NCBI RefSeq assembly: GCF_018327685.1
Contig: NZ_BNEL01000001.1
Span: 1,364,001 to 1,428,000, forward strand
Direction of reading: 5' to 3'
Source: Streptomyces sp. TS71-3
GTDB taxonomy: Bacteria > Actinomycetota > Actinomycetes > Streptomycetales > Streptomycetaceae
DNA length: 64,000 nucleotides
A program made the translations under genes and the position numbers. Of this stretch, positions 25,744-34,464 are shown piece after piece (position 1 is the stretch's first letter; each line of letters begins with the position of its first letter). The notes under the pieces are model-generated. The model was not told where the DNA came from. It did not search any database and saw only the letters and a program-made list of their open reading frames with translations.

Positions 25744-25919
25744 CCACCGCACAGGCCACCCTCGCCGTCGCGCTCTGCCTGGTCCTCCTGCCCCGTGCGG
25801 GCCCTGCCCGCCGCCGTACCGACCCTGGCCGATTGGGACCCCGCGACCGGGGCCGGACGGCCGGCACGGCCGGGGTGAGCTGGAACATCGTCCCTGGGGA
25901 GCGTCCTTACACTGTCCCC

Positions 25920-26963
25920 GTGCCGAAGCTGCAGGACGACATCGAGCGGATATGCCGGCTCGGCCTGGACTCGCGGACGCTGCGTTCCCGGGTCATGGCC
26001 CGGCTGCGCAGGGACGTCCGCTACGACGCGTTCTGCTTCGGCACCGTCGACCCCTGGACGCTGCTCGTCACCGACGACGTCTCCGAGGGGATCCCGCCCG
26101 GCAACGCCGCGCTCGCGTCGCACAACGAGTACCTGGAGTCCGACGTCGACAAGTTCGCCGACCTGGCGCGGAGCGGCCGCACGGTCGGCATTCTCAGCGA
26201 CAGCACGGGCGGTGATCCGCGCAGGAGCCGCCGCTTCCGCACGGTCCTGCCGGTCATCGGCGCCGAGCACGAACTGCGTGCCGTCTTCCTGGCGGACGGG
26301 GAGTGCTGGGGCGCGGTGTCCTTGTTCCGGCGCGGTGAGCGGACGGACTTCACCGCGCGGGACGCGGCGCTGGTACGCGCGCTGTCGCGGCCGGTCGCGG
26401 TGGCCCTGCGCCGCGCCTGCGCCGGCACGCCGCCGCCCGCGGCGCAGGGCGTGCCCGGCCCGGGTGTCCTCGTGCTCGACCGGCTCGGCCGCACCCTGGT
26501 CGCCAACGAGACGGCGCGGCGGTGGCTGCACGAGCTCGGCACGCTGCCCCTCCACGAAGTGGCGGCGGCGGCCCGAGCCGGGCGAGGCGAGGAGGCGTAC
26601 CTACGGGTGCGGGCGCGCACCGGACGCTGGCTGTCGTTGTGGGGTTCGACGCTGAACGGGGAGCCGGACAGCGGCGCCTCGGTCGTCATCCAGCCGACAC
26701 CGGCCTCCGACATCACCCGGACACTGGCCCGTGTCTACGAGCTGACGGTGCGGGAGCGGGAGATCCTGGAACAGGTGGTCTCCGGCCGGTCCTCGACGGG
26801 AATCGCCTCCGTCCTGGCCATGTCCCGGTACACCGTGCAGGACCATCTGAAATCCATCTTCACCAAGTTCGGCGTGAGCAGCCGGGGGCAGCTGGTGGCC
26901 CGTGCCCTTGACCTCCCGTCGGGGTCGCCGGCAGCCGCGCACACTCCGGAGTCCGCTCCCTGA
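25920..26963 (+). CDS. LuxR-family transcriptional regulator with GAF-like sensor region
   Basis: About 347 residues from GTG 25920; the frame is open upstream to ATG 25740, which overlaps the CoA ligase stop (ATGA), so a longer coupled start is possible. The C-terminal LuxR HTH reads LTVREREILEQVVSGRSSTG, then IASVLAMSRYTVQDHLKSIF and TKFGVSSRGQLVARAL. The N-terminal part resembles a GAF-type sensor (YDAFCFGTVDPWTLLVTDDV, WGAVSLFRRGERTDFTARD), and a PAS-like stretch (GVLVLDRLGRTLVANETARR) lies between. Location directly after the catabolic operon suggests that it activates that operon. The convergent neighbour is an esterase gene. Confidence 0.85.
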   Translation: MPKLQDDIERICRLGLDSRTLRSRVMARLRRDVRYDAFCFGTVDPWTLLVTDDVSEGIPPGNAALASHNEYLESDVDKFADLARSGRTVGILSDSTGGDPRRSRRFRTVLPVIGAEHELRAVFLADGECWGAVSLFRRGERTDFTARDAALVRALSRPVAVALRRACAGTPPPAAQGVPGPGVLVLDRLGRTLVANETARRWLHELGTLPLHEVAAAARAGRGEEAYLRVRARTGRWLSLWGSTLNGEPDSGASVVIQPTPASDITRTLARVYELTVREREILEQVVSGRSSTGIASVLAMSRYTVQDHLKSIFTKFGVSSRGQLVARALDLPSGSPAAAHTPESAP

Positions 26964-27083
26964 TCCGGCCTGATCCCACCTGATCCCGCCTGATCCGAAC
27001 GGAAGGCCCTGGCCATCGGGTCGGCCCGGCCATCGGGTTCGACGGACCCCGGCCATCGGGTCGGCCCGGCCATCGGGCCCGGC
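26964..27083. repeat. Short direct repeats between convergent genes
   Basis: A roughly 10-base repeat (CCTGATCC plus two bases) occurs four times near 26961-26998. Then GGCCATCGGGTCGGCCC and variants occur four to five times between about 27010 and 27083. No clear hairpin terminator was found. Confidence 0.6.
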
Positions 27084-28214
27084 CTAGCCGATCGGGTCGG
27101 CCTTCCAGCCGGTCGTGGCCGTGATGACGCCGGTCAGCAGCCGGGCTGCCCTCTCGTGGGCCGCGACGCCCGGGTGGACGCCGTCGGTGTAGTCGCCCGC
27201 GTCCACCGACAGCCAGCCCGTGGTGTCGACGTAGACGATCCTGGGGTCGTCCGCCTGGGTGACGGCCGTGGCGATGTCGGCGGCCTTGTAGCCGCCGAAG
27301 GGGCGCATCGCGAAGATCCACGCGTGCGGGTAGGCGGCACGGATCTGCTTCAGGTAGCTCAGGTAGCCGGGGAGGAAGGGCTCCTTGCCGAGGACGCCGT
27401 CGTTCGTGCCCTGGTTGACGACCACGGCGTCGGGGCCAAAGCGCGGGTCGGCCGGGGAGTCCTGGAAGTTCCAGCCGAAGGACTGGCCGGCGGTCGGAAC
27501 GCCGCCGTTGCCCGGCACCAGGATGCCCTGCCGGCCGAAGCCCACCTGGCTGGTGCGGGCGTGGAAGGCCCGTCCCGTCAGGTAGGCGAAGTCCTTGGTG
27601 CCGTCGTCGCAGTCCGTGCCGACCTGCCCGCACAGGGCCTTGACGCCCTGGGTGATGGAGTCGCCCAGGAACTCCATCCGGAGCGGCCCGCGCGGCGCCG
27701 CCCGCTGGACGCGGGCGCCGCGGTCCAGCTCCAGGCCCGTGAGGACCAGGCCGGACTGCATCGGGACGACCCACCGGTTCGCGTGCTCGTTGACGTCCTT
27801 GACGGTGATCTCGGCGGTGTGCCGGCGGCCCTGAAGCGGTACCGCGGTGAAGTCGATCCGGTCCTGGTCCACCTGGTACAGGGCGGGCGGCCCCCCGTCG
27901 ATGGACACGTAGACCTGGGCGGGCAGCGTCACCGCGGAGGTGTCGAAGCGGCCCGCGAGGGTGTGGCCGGTGAAGCGGAACCGCAGCGCGGAGCCGGAGT
28001 TGGGAGTGATCATGCTGGAGCCGACGCGGCCCCAGTGGCCGTCGAAGCTCAGGTGCGGGTCGGTCGCCGGGACCTCGGCGACCCAGGCCGGCGCCGGACG
28101 GGGCTGGTCCGGCACGGGACGGGCCTGTGCCGGCATGGAGATGCCCACGGCGCAGATCAGCAGGAGCGCGGTCGAGGCGGCTGGCTTCACAAGGCGTCTG
28201 TAGCGCACGGTCAT
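27084..28214 (-). CDS. Secreted SGNH/GDSL esterase, carbohydrate esterase 2-like
   Basis: A 376-residue exported protein; ATG 28214 follows GGAAGGTC. The signal peptide contains VKPAASTALLLICAVGIS and a cut near AQA-RPV. Residues 45-165 form a jelly-roll-like N-terminal domain (VGSSMITPNSGSALRFRFTG, and the HTAEITVKD strand) as in CE2 acetyl-xylan esterases. The SGNH hydrolase domain follows: block I FLGDSITQG with the nucleophile Ser, block III VVVNQGTNDGV, and block V DYTDGVHPGVAAHE with the Asp/His pair. It probably removes acetyl groups from plant polysaccharides outside the cell. It converges with the LuxR gene. Confidence 0.87.
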   Translation of the reverse strand: MTVRYRRLVKPAASTALLLICAVGISMPAQARPVPDQPRPAPAWVAEVPATDPHLSFDGHWGRVGSSMITPNSGSALRFRFTGHTLAGRFDTSAVTLPAQVYVSIDGGPPALYQVDQDRIDFTAVPLQGRRHTAEITVKDVNEHANRWVVPMQSGLVLTGLELDRGARVQRAAPRGPLRMEFLGDSITQGVKALCGQVGTDCDDGTKDFAYLTGRAFHARTSQVGFGRQGILVPGNGGVPTAGQSFGWNFQDSPADPRFGPDAVVVNQGTNDGVLGKEPFLPGYLSYLKQIRAAYPHAWIFAMRPFGGYKAADIATAVTQADDPRIVYVDTTGWLSVDAGDYTDGVHPGVAAHERAARLLTGVITATTGWKADPIG

Positions 28215-28482
28215 GACCTTCCGGTGAGCGGGAGAGGAGGTGTCGGCGGCCGGGGGATGTCCACCATGTGCGGACGGGTGCTGGGGATATCCGGCACCAG
28301 GGGGCCGGACGGAGGCGACGACGACTTCTTCATACCCGCGCACGGGCGCGAGCGACCGCGGGGTTACGTCGCCTGGCCCCGCGGTGTCACGCCGCCCGGT
28401 AACGGACAAAGTGCCGTGGGCACGGGCGCCGCTGGGGTTGCCGGAGCGCCGGATCCCCTCGGTGAGGTGGTTCCCGGAGGCT

Positions 28483-29154
28483 CTACAGGTCGGCCGGGTC
28501 CCTGCGCAGCGTGACCTCGCGCCCGGACGCGGTGCGCACCGTGACCGCGCGCACGCCGGGCCGGCCGGGCACGACCGCCAGCGGCAGCCGCTCGAAGGTC
28601 TCGGCACCGATGTGCTCCCGCAGTTCCGCGGCGTCAGCGCCGATCTCCAGGCGGGTCACCGCCGCCCCCCGATCACCGCGCTCCGTCGCCCCGCGATCCG
28701 GGTTGGTGGCGGGGTCCTCCCGGTAGAACCAGTTCGGCAGCCCCCGGCGCCAGCACGTGTCGAGTGCGCGGCCGGGGCCGGGCGCGGTGGTGATGACGCG
28801 CTGGGTGCCGTCGGGCTGGACGCGCCCCGGAAGCCGCGCCACTTCGCCGCCGAGCCGCCGCGCGACCGCGGCCAGCTCCTCAAGGGTGTCGGCGCGCAGG
28901 CTCCAGAACATCCACCGGTCGCCGTCCGCGAGGGCCCGGTCGAACCAGGCAGCCGCCGCATCCCGCTCGGCTGCGGGTGCCGTCACCGCCTCGACCTCCA
29001 GGTAGACGTCCTCGCCGAGCGGGAAGACCGTGTTCGCGATGCCGGCGGCGAAGACGCCACCGTCGTAGTGGGCGAGTCCTGTCTCCTCCCGCACCCGGCG
29101 GACGCCGTCGCCCAACTCGCGGACGCCCAGGCAGAGGTGGTCAAGGTGAAACAT
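28483..29154 (-). CDS. Glyoxalase-like (VOC) domain protein
   Basis: A 223-residue protein starting FHLDHLCLGVRELGDGVRRV, the pattern of the glyoxalase-like domain family (PF13468 type). The TVFPLGEDVYLEVEAV strand and WRRGLPNWFYRED follow. Function of the family is poorly defined; some members are stress or lactoylglutathione-like enzymes. No signal peptide is seen. Upstream on the same strand is a TetR gene, separated by a 292-bp region containing palindromes, so TetR control is plausible. Confidence 0.8.
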   Translation of the reverse strand: MFHLDHLCLGVRELGDGVRRVREETGLAHYDGGVFAAGIANTVFPLGEDVYLEVEAVTAPAAERDAAAAWFDRALADGDRWMFWSLRADTLEELAAVARRLGGEVARLPGRVQPDGTQRVITTAPGPGRALDTCWRRGLPNWFYREDPATNPDRGATERGDRGAAVTRLEIGADAAELREHIGAETFERLPLAVVPGRPGVRAVTVRTASGREVTLRRDPADL

Positions 29155-29319
29155 GTCGATCCTTCCGGGTTCACCACGTCACGGGGAGTTCGTGCGCCTG
29201 AACGGGCAACGGCTCCGCGCCGTCGAGTACCGGGGCACGCCGGACGGGGCACGTCGGCCGGGACGCGCCGGACGCGACCTGCGGCACCGCGGTCCTCCTG
29301 CGGAGCCGTCAAGTTACCA

Positions 29320-29345
29320 AACGATCGTTCAGATACTTACTGAAC
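29320..29345. promoter_or_regulatory. Overlapping palindromes between VOC gene and tetR
   Basis: AACGATCGTT (29320-29329) is a perfect palindrome. Overlapping it, GTTCAG (29327-29332) and CTGAAC (29340-29345) form an exact 6-bp inverted repeat with a 7-bp spacer that contains minus-strand TAAGTAT, a plausible -10. This block is the likely TetR site controlling the VOC gene. The rest of 29155-29446 shows nothing coding. Confidence 0.5.
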
Positions 29346-29446
29346 AGATGTTAGGAATCTTGAGGGCACTCGTCCACCCTCCTGGTCGAGATCGCCGCCG
29401 CAGAGAAGAACGGCCGGGATGAGATATGGGGAGGAGACGCCGCGTT

Positions 29447-30073
29447 TCAGGCAAAAACGAGCGACACGAACTCGTCGACGAACGACATCACGGAGTCCGC
29501 ATCGGCGTGCTTGGGGGAGTTCTGGAAGAGGGCGACGCGACCGTGCGCGCCGACGAACGCGATCACGGCAGCTCGCTCGGCGGGCACCCGGAGCGCGACC
29601 CCCGCTGCCGCGCAGCGCGCGAAGCCGGCGACGAGCAGGTCGATCACGTCGGCCAGCGGCCCGGCCTGGCGGGCGCCGGGCGCGGTCGGGGGAGGCCCGT
29701 TGGCCGTCATCAGCCGGTAGTGCCCCGGGTTGTCCATCGCGAACCGGCACGAGGCGTGGAGCATCGCCCGCACGCGGCCCACCACATCGCCGGAGTCCAC
29801 GCGAACCTCGGCCGCCTCCATCGCGGCGTGGAGCCGGGCGAACTCGTGGTCGGTGAGGCCCGCTACGAGCGCCGCACGATCGGTGAAGTGCTGGTAGATG
29901 CTGGCCGGCGCGATACCGGCGGCGCGGGCGACGCCGCGGATGGTCAGCCCGTCCTCCCCGTCGAGCTCGGACAGCAACCGGCTGGCCGCGGCGAGGATCT
30001 CCCCGCGCAGCCGCTCGCCCTCCCCCCAACGGTTGCGCCTGCGCCGGGCGCTGACCTGGGCCTCTTCCGACAC
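29447..30073 (-). CDS. TetR-family transcriptional regulator
   Basis: A 208-residue repressor from GTG 30073, with AGGGAC just upstream and TAAGAAT as a -10 a few bases further. The HTH reads GEILAAASRLLSELDGEDG, then LTIRGVARAAGIAPASIYQH and FTDRAALVAGL. The C-terminal part (residues 75-205) has the helices typical of the TetR_C ligand domain: RVRAMLHASCRFAMDNPGHY and FVGAHGRVALFQNSP. It lies upstream of the VOC gene on the same strand, with the palindromes at 29320 between them. Confidence 0.9.
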   Translation of the reverse strand: MSEEAQVSARRRRNRWGEGERLRGEILAAASRLLSELDGEDGLTIRGVARAAGIAPASIYQHFTDRAALVAGLTDHEFARLHAAMEAAEVRVDSGDVVGRVRAMLHASCRFAMDNPGHYRLMTANGPPPTAPGARQAGPLADVIDLLVAGFARCAAAGVALRVPAERAAVIAFVGAHGRVALFQNSPKHADADSVMSFVDEFVSLVFA

Positions 30074-30518
30074 GTCCCTATTCTTACCACCCGGGCGCCC
30101 GGTCGAGGCCCGGTCGGGGCTTCTGCCCTTGGAGCGTTGAAGCCTGACGGCATAAGCAACTGTCCGCTGTCCGACCAGGCATGGACGGCGCCGGAGGCGT
30201 TCACCGTAGCCGTCGCGGGGTTCCGCGGGGCTGCCGCCGGGGAATCGAGAGTCCGGAGCCCGGGGGTCCTGGGATCCGGGGGATTCTGAGCGGTCCATTC
30301 GGCATTCCGCGTAACGTGACCGATCGCCTGTACGGGGGAGAGAACCCGGAGCCGTGCCGCGACAGGCGGCGTGCCTTGCCGTCGGCGTTCCACCTGTTTG
30401 ATAGGGAATCTCCCATCCGAAGCGCCGTGGCTTCCACGCTGTGTATGCCCGGGAGCATCGCGCCGCTTCAGCCGAACTCCGCGCCGCGTCGGCGCGACGC
30501 GAGAGCCGAGGGAAGACC
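30074..30518. other. Intergenic region between divergent tetR and secreted orphan
   Basis: 445 bases with no convincing gene. GGGAATCTCCC (about 30406-30416) is a small inverted repeat within GATAGGGAATCTCCCATC, and nearby AT-richer sequence may hold the promoter of the next gene. GAGGGAAG at 30508-30515 is the ribosome binding site for ATG 30519. Confidence 0.5.
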
Positions 30519-31238
30519 ATGGGTTGGAAACTCACACGCCGGGCGGCGGCGACGTCGGCGGCTCTCGTCGGAGTCGTCGCACTCGTCGCGGCGGTGCTGC
30601 CGAAGACCGGCGCCGGAATGCCGATCCGGACCGCACCGTCATTTGGAACCGTTGCCGCGAAGTCGGACCCGGACACACAGCCACCACCCCCGCAGCTCCC
30701 CCGCGGCTTCCGGGGAAAGGGCACGTACATCGTCCGGGATCTGGGCGTCACGGTGCCGTTCAGCTGGCAGGGGAGAAGCGGTGACAGCCAGATGGTCGCG
30801 GGAGGCCCGCAGTACCCGATCTGGTTCACGAACCTGATCTACCGCGGCTCGCTCTACACGCTGACGTATAAATGGCCCGGCCTGACCGAACATCCGTGTT
30901 CACGGATTCCGGGATTCGATCTGGACCAGCTAAACCAGGCGTTCCAGACCGCCCGGTTCGTCGGCCCCGAGACTCTGGAGCGGAACCCGCAGCGGCATGT
31001 GAACCACTGGAGGGTCGGCGTCGTGCTGCCGAAACTCCCGCCGGGAAATTTCCTGCGGTTCCCGCTCGCGCTCGGTGACATCTACGTCGACCAGGGGAAC
31101 CGGGGTACGTTCTGGCAGGTTCTTCAGTTCGGTGTCCAGAACCTCTACGACCCGGAGCTGGACGAGTGGCTCGTGATGGACACGTTCGAGCACCAAGCCG
31201 GAACGGTCACGCTTCCGGCGGAGTGCTCGGCGGTGTGA
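30519..31238 (+). CDS. Secreted or membrane-anchored protein of unknown function
   Basis: A 239-residue protein from ATG 30519 with a good ribosome binding site. The N-terminus (GWKLTRRAAATSAALVGVVA and more hydrophobic residues to about 28) is a signal peptide or membrane anchor. A proline-rich linker (DTQPPPPQLPRGFRG) precedes the mature domain, which is rich in aromatic beta-strand segments such as QYPIWFTNLIYRGSLYTLTY and NHWRVGVVLPKLPPG. FGVQNLYDPELDEWLVMDTF comes near the end. Two cysteines (EHPCSRIPG and the near-terminal PAECSAV) could form a disulphide. No family was recognised. Codon use is less GC-extreme than that of its neighbours. Confidence 0.72.
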   Translation: MGWKLTRRAAATSAALVGVVALVAAVLPKTGAGMPIRTAPSFGTVAAKSDPDTQPPPPQLPRGFRGKGTYIVRDLGVTVPFSWQGRSGDSQMVAGGPQYPIWFTNLIYRGSLYTLTYKWPGLTEHPCSRIPGFDLDQLNQAFQTARFVGPETLERNPQRHVNHWRVGVVLPKLPPGNFLRFPLALGDIYVDQGNRGTFWQVLQFGVQNLYDPELDEWLVMDTFEHQAGTVTLPAECSAV

Positions 31239-31303
31239 GCGAAGGCCGGTTGCCTGAGTTCGCGGAGGTGGAGCGGACGGCGGCCGGCATGTGACGGCCC
31301 TCG

Positions 31304-31822
31304 TCAGTCTTCTACGGTCCTGATGGCAGGGAGTCGTTCCGCTCGCCGTGCCATGAGGTAGATGCGGTTGTGCGTGCGCTGGACCTCGTGGAGCAGGGTG
31401 AAGCTCTGCGTCTCGTAATAGCGGACCAGGCCAGGGAACATGCAGCCTCGCCGTACCCACTGCTTCCCCTCGCGGGCGGCGCGATCCACGGCCCACAGGG
31501 CGATCAGGGTTGCGGGCTTGTGGTGGCGGTAGGCCGGGTCCGTCACCGTCGTGAAGAGGTAGTCGGCGGGCTCGTCGAGCTCCTCGTCGGTCCAGCCCCA
31601 CGGCAGGGTTTCCCGCATCACGGTGGTGCAGCCCACGACGTGGGCACCGTCGGCTTCGAGCACCCACATCGCGCCGTGGGGGTTCTCGGCCTGGGCTGCG
31701 AGGTCGTCCGCGCTGTCGCGCCAGGTCGGCATGCCGCGCTCCTCCAGCCAGGTGGAGCGGGCGCGGATCATGGCGGCGACGGCGGGGGTGTCCGCTGCGG
31801 TGGCCGGACGCATCGTGAACAT
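31304..31822 (-). CDS. GNAT-family N-acetyltransferase
   Basis: A 172-residue acetyltransferase beginning FTMRPATAADTPAVAAMIRA. Acetyl-CoA-binding motif A would lie around LFTTVTDPAYRHHKPATLIA and LWAVDRAAREGKQWVRRGC, though the usual Q/R-x-x-G-x-G/A loop is changed to YRHHKPA. The end (YYETQSFTLLHEVQRTHNRI) matches motif B. Homologues in Streptomyces are common and uncharacterised. An IS5-type transposase remnant lies immediately upstream in the same frame, so the open frame extends past the true start. Confidence 0.8.
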   Translation of the reverse strand: MFTMRPATAADTPAVAAMIRARSTWLEERGMPTWRDSADDLAAQAENPHGAMWVLEADGAHVVGCTTVMRETLPWGWTDEELDEPADYLFTTVTDPAYRHHKPATLIALWAVDRAAREGKQWVRRGCMFPGLVRYYETQSFTLLHEVQRTHNRIYLMARRAERLPAIRTVED

Positions 31823-31910
31823 CTGGGGTTCCGTATCTTCAAGGGGCCGGGCGGGCTCCCACGGGCAGGACGCCGGTGTGTGAGGCCGCCGAAGTGGCGA
31901 GGTGAACCGC

Positions 31911-32038
31911 CGGGGTGCCGGTCTGGAACTTCCACGCGGTCGCGTCGACGCGATGGTCTCGCCACCGGCCACCAAGTTCGGCGTCCGCTCCGGAAGTAAC
32001 GGCGCGATCCGCGCCCATTGCGGATCAGTCAACGTCAC
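31911..32038 (-). pseudogene. IS5-family transposase N-terminal remnant
   Basis: This strand reads VTLTDPQWARIAPLLPERTP, the well-known start of IS5-family (DUF4096-type) transposases. A shift of frame then gives GGRWRDHR followed by VDATAWKFQTGTP, the next conserved segment. So a frameshift lies near 31975, and the rest of the transposase is absent. Only a dead 5' fragment survives, and no inverted repeat end was identified. Confidence 0.75.
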
Positions 32039-32074
32039 TCCCAACCAACAACCGGAGCGAGCTGAAGGGAGCGG

Positions 32075-32353
32075 CTACACGCTGCCTGGGAGATCGGTCC
32101 GGCAGGCTGATGTCCACCAGGACATCACGCGGGCTGCCATCGCTGCTGGCTCCGAGGGCAGAGGAGTAAGTCCGAAGTGATCCTCCAGCTCCTGCCGCAG
32201 GAAGTTGCCGATCCGTCTCTGGTCGGCGCCGTCACGGAGCAAGTCGCGCAACGGGCGCAGCATGCAGTCGTACTCGTCCTGTACGAGGTCGGCGACTCCG
32301 ATGGGGTCCCACTCATTGAGCAGATGCCGCAGACCGTCTTCGGCGGCAGGCAT
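32075..32353 (-). CDS. Small hypothetical protein (about 92 aa)
   Basis: This reads LRHLLNEWDPIGVADLVQDE, then YDCMLRPLRDLLRDGADQRR and LRQELEDHFGL. The NEWDPIGV...DEYDCM...ELEDHFGL pattern is, from memory, a recurrent short actinobacterial hypothetical family, helical and acidic. The C-terminal tail after HFGLTPLP may be altered by the adjacent IS5 remnant. No function can be assigned. Confidence 0.6.
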   Translation of the reverse strand: MPAAEDGLRHLLNEWDPIGVADLVQDEYDCMLRPLRDLLRDGADQRRIGNFLRQELEDHFGLTPLPSEPAAMAARVMSWWTSACRTDLPGSV

Positions 32354-32490
32354 CCCAGGTTGCGTCGCCCCAGAATGCCACTGCGGGGGCTGGTGGCCCG
32401 CTCCGAGAGGTCCCTACCTCGGGGGCGGGCCAGTCCTGACCTGCTGCGTCACCGGCGCCAGGTCGCGCCTCATCAGCCGGCAGGGCAGCC

Positions 32491-32715
32491 TCAGGCAGGC
32501 TCCAGCCTGTAGATCTGGCGGCACCCCTCACAGGCGTAGACGGCAGCGCCCGGCCCTGACGCCTGCTCGATCACGGTGATGAGCAGGCCGGTGGTCGTCT
32601 CGCCCTTGTGCCAATGGCACCAGGTCGTGACCGCGGCAGCGGAGTGCGCGGACTGGTCCCCGTCTCCCGGATTCAAGGGCCGGCCGCCGGACACCGGCTC
32701 GCGCGGCGTGCTCAT
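32491..32715 (-). CDS. Small cysteine/histidine protein, hypothetical
   Basis: A 74-residue protein from ATG 32715, whose ATGA overlaps the stop of the upstream DUF6415-like gene, so the two are coupled. The core WCHWHKGETTTGLLITVIEQ and CEGCRQIYRLEPA contain C-x-x-H and C-x-x-C pairs that could bind zinc. Short proteins of this type accompany HTH/DUF6415 genes in Streptomyces. Function unknown. Confidence 0.6.
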   Translation of the reverse strand: MSTPREPVSGGRPLNPGDGDQSAHSAAAVTTWCHWHKGETTTGLLITVIEQASGPGAAVYACEGCRQIYRLEPA

Positions 32716-33098
32716 GACGGCTCCACGGTGGGGGTACCGGCAAGCGTCTCGTAGTGGTCGCAGAGCCATGTCAGCTCGTGAGCGAGATTGCGCGCGTGGC
32801 GGGTTGCGGACACCAGCCCCGCACCCGGCGATGCCGCCAGGCGCACGCGGGCGCTCTCGACGGACAAAAGTGTGCGGATCCGTCCACCGTCGTGCTCTGG
32901 GAGCGCCCGGGCGGCGTTCTCCACCGGACGGATCAGCACCTGGAGATGGCCCCGCAACCGGGCCGTCATCTCACCCAGGTCATCGAAGCGGGGCAGCGGC
33001 GCGCCTTCGTCGAGCAGTTCGGCCGCGGCGGCGCGCATCGACTCGATCTCCGGGGACTCGCTTCTCAGCCCCGCTGAGGGGGCATCACTTTCGCTCAT
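32712..33098 (-). CDS. DUF6415-like protein
   Basis: A 128-residue predicted helical protein: LRGHLQVLIRPVENAARALP, then VESARVRLAASPGAG and the conserved HARNLAHELTWLCDHYETL. This resembles the DUF6415 'natural product biosynthesis' family named in Streptomyces annotations, whose function is unknown. It is coupled to the small Cys/His protein downstream. The HTH regulator gene on the same strand lies 115 bases upstream, and they may form one locus. Confidence 0.65.
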   Translation of the reverse strand: MSESDAPSAGLRSESPEIESMRAAAAELLDEGAPLPRFDDLGEMTARLRGHLQVLIRPVENAARALPEHDGGRIRTLLSVESARVRLAASPGAGLVSATRHARNLAHELTWLCDHYETLAGTPTVEPS

Positions 33099-33213
33099 GT
33101 TGACTCCGTCCAGTCGGGCCGTGCGCCGGGGCCGCGTAGGCGGCCGCCGGAGCCAGGGCTACGACGGTAGGAGTTGACGAGCGGAACAGGGGGCACAGTC
33201 TGTGCCCCCTCGC

Positions 33214-34464
33214 TCACGCAGCGAGAACGCCGATCCTGACGGCGAGTTCCGAGGCCCGGCGACGCCTGGCCGGCGTCTTGGACTCGGCCTCCTCCAGGAT
33301 GATCGCCTTGGCGTATCCGTTGTACCTGATCGTTTCCGGGGCGGCTTCATACGCCTTGGCCAGCGTGGCAAGGGCAGCGTCCGGCTGCCCGTCGAGTTGG
33401 TATCCCCGAGCCTCTTCGATCCGGTGCCGGGCCCTGCGCGGACGGGACGGGATGGTGACGGCGTCGGCTGCCGCCGCCTGCCGGACGGACTCCCCACCGG
33501 CATGAAGTTCCACCGCGACGGTAACGGCGTGAGCGCCCATGATGGCCTGTGAGAAGGACGTGACGGGGTCGTAGTAGCTCTCCGGCAGGTGATCCGCCAT
33601 GTCACGCGCCTGGTCCCAGAATCGCCATGCGACGCCGGTCTCCTTGCGGCGTGCCGCTGTGTAACCGGCTTCGAACGTCAGCGCCCCCGCGATCGCGAGC
33701 ACCTCGTCGGACGCGTCCGGCAGGAGAGGCGTCAGGTAGGCCAGTGCGTCATGGGTGACGCTGTCGGCGGCTTCGAAGTGGGCGGGCCCCGAGTCCCGGT
33801 GCGCCTGTGCGGCGAGCCACGCGGCGAGGCCGATGGCCCGCGGGTCCTCGCTCTCCTGCGCTGCGATCAGGCCCCGCTCGACGACGCGCCACAGCAGAGG
33901 GGCATCGGGCTGGTAGGCGACGAAGAACTGGCACAGGGAGTACGTCTCGCTGAGGATCGCCTGAGCCTTCCTGCGCTCCTCGGCTCGCTCCGCCTGATGG
34001 ACCGCTGCCTGGGCGTCGCGGATGAGATCCGGGAGCAGGGCACCGATGACCTCTCGGTGGTTGGGTGCTTTGTGCCGGGCGCTCCAGGCCGTATCAAGAC
34101 GAGCGCGCAGGTGCGCGGCAGGCGGCGCTCCTTGCTGATCTCTGAAGGGGAACGAATCAACGGCTGTCTTCACGGCGGCCAGGCGGGGGTGCCCTGGACC
34201 GGCGAAGAGGTCGACGGAAATGTCGTGACCGGTCAACTCATTGAGGTTACCTACCCGTAGGACCTGGGCGATCTGAAGGATCACGTCCAACCGCGGGGTC
34301 TGGAGCCGCCCGGTTTCCACGCTCTTGACCCAGGAACCGGTGAGTCCCAGCAGGCCGCCGAGCTGAGCGCGCGTCATGCCCTTCCGCTGCCGGAGGATCT
34401 GCAACCGCTGACCGAAGACAAGCGGGTTCGAGTAGGGGTCGGGAGTTCCAGTTTGAGACGTCAC
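33214..34464 (-). CDS. XRE-type HTH regulator with TPR-like C-terminal region
   Basis: A 416-residue protein from GTG 34464. The N-terminal Cro/CI-type HTH reads FGQRLQILRQRKGMTRAQLG, followed by LLGLTGSWVKSVETGRLQTP (residues 15-65). The remaining 330 residues are helical and alanine-rich with TPR-like pairs, e.g. AERAEERRKAQAILSETYSL, GLAAWLAAQAHRDSG and DGQPDAALATLAKAYEA. This architecture is common in Streptomyces, usually next to a small partner gene. Here a flavoprotein gene diverges from it. A 12-bp inverted repeat starts exactly at the GTG, suggesting autorepression. Confidence 0.87.
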   Translation of the reverse strand: MTSQTGTPDPYSNPLVFGQRLQILRQRKGMTRAQLGGLLGLTGSWVKSVETGRLQTPRLDVILQIAQVLRVGNLNELTGHDISVDLFAGPGHPRLAAVKTAVDSFPFRDQQGAPPAAHLRARLDTAWSARHKAPNHREVIGALLPDLIRDAQAAVHQAERAEERRKAQAILSETYSLCQFFVAYQPDAPLLWRVVERGLIAAQESEDPRAIGLAAWLAAQAHRDSGPAHFEAADSVTHDALAYLTPLLPDASDEVLAIAGALTFEAGYTAARRKETGVAWRFWDQARDMADHLPESYYDPVTSFSQAIMGAHAVTVAVELHAGGESVRQAAAADAVTIPSRPRRARHRIEEARGYQLDGQPDAALATLAKAYEAAPETIRYNGYAKAIILEEAESKTPARRRRASELAVRIGVLAA

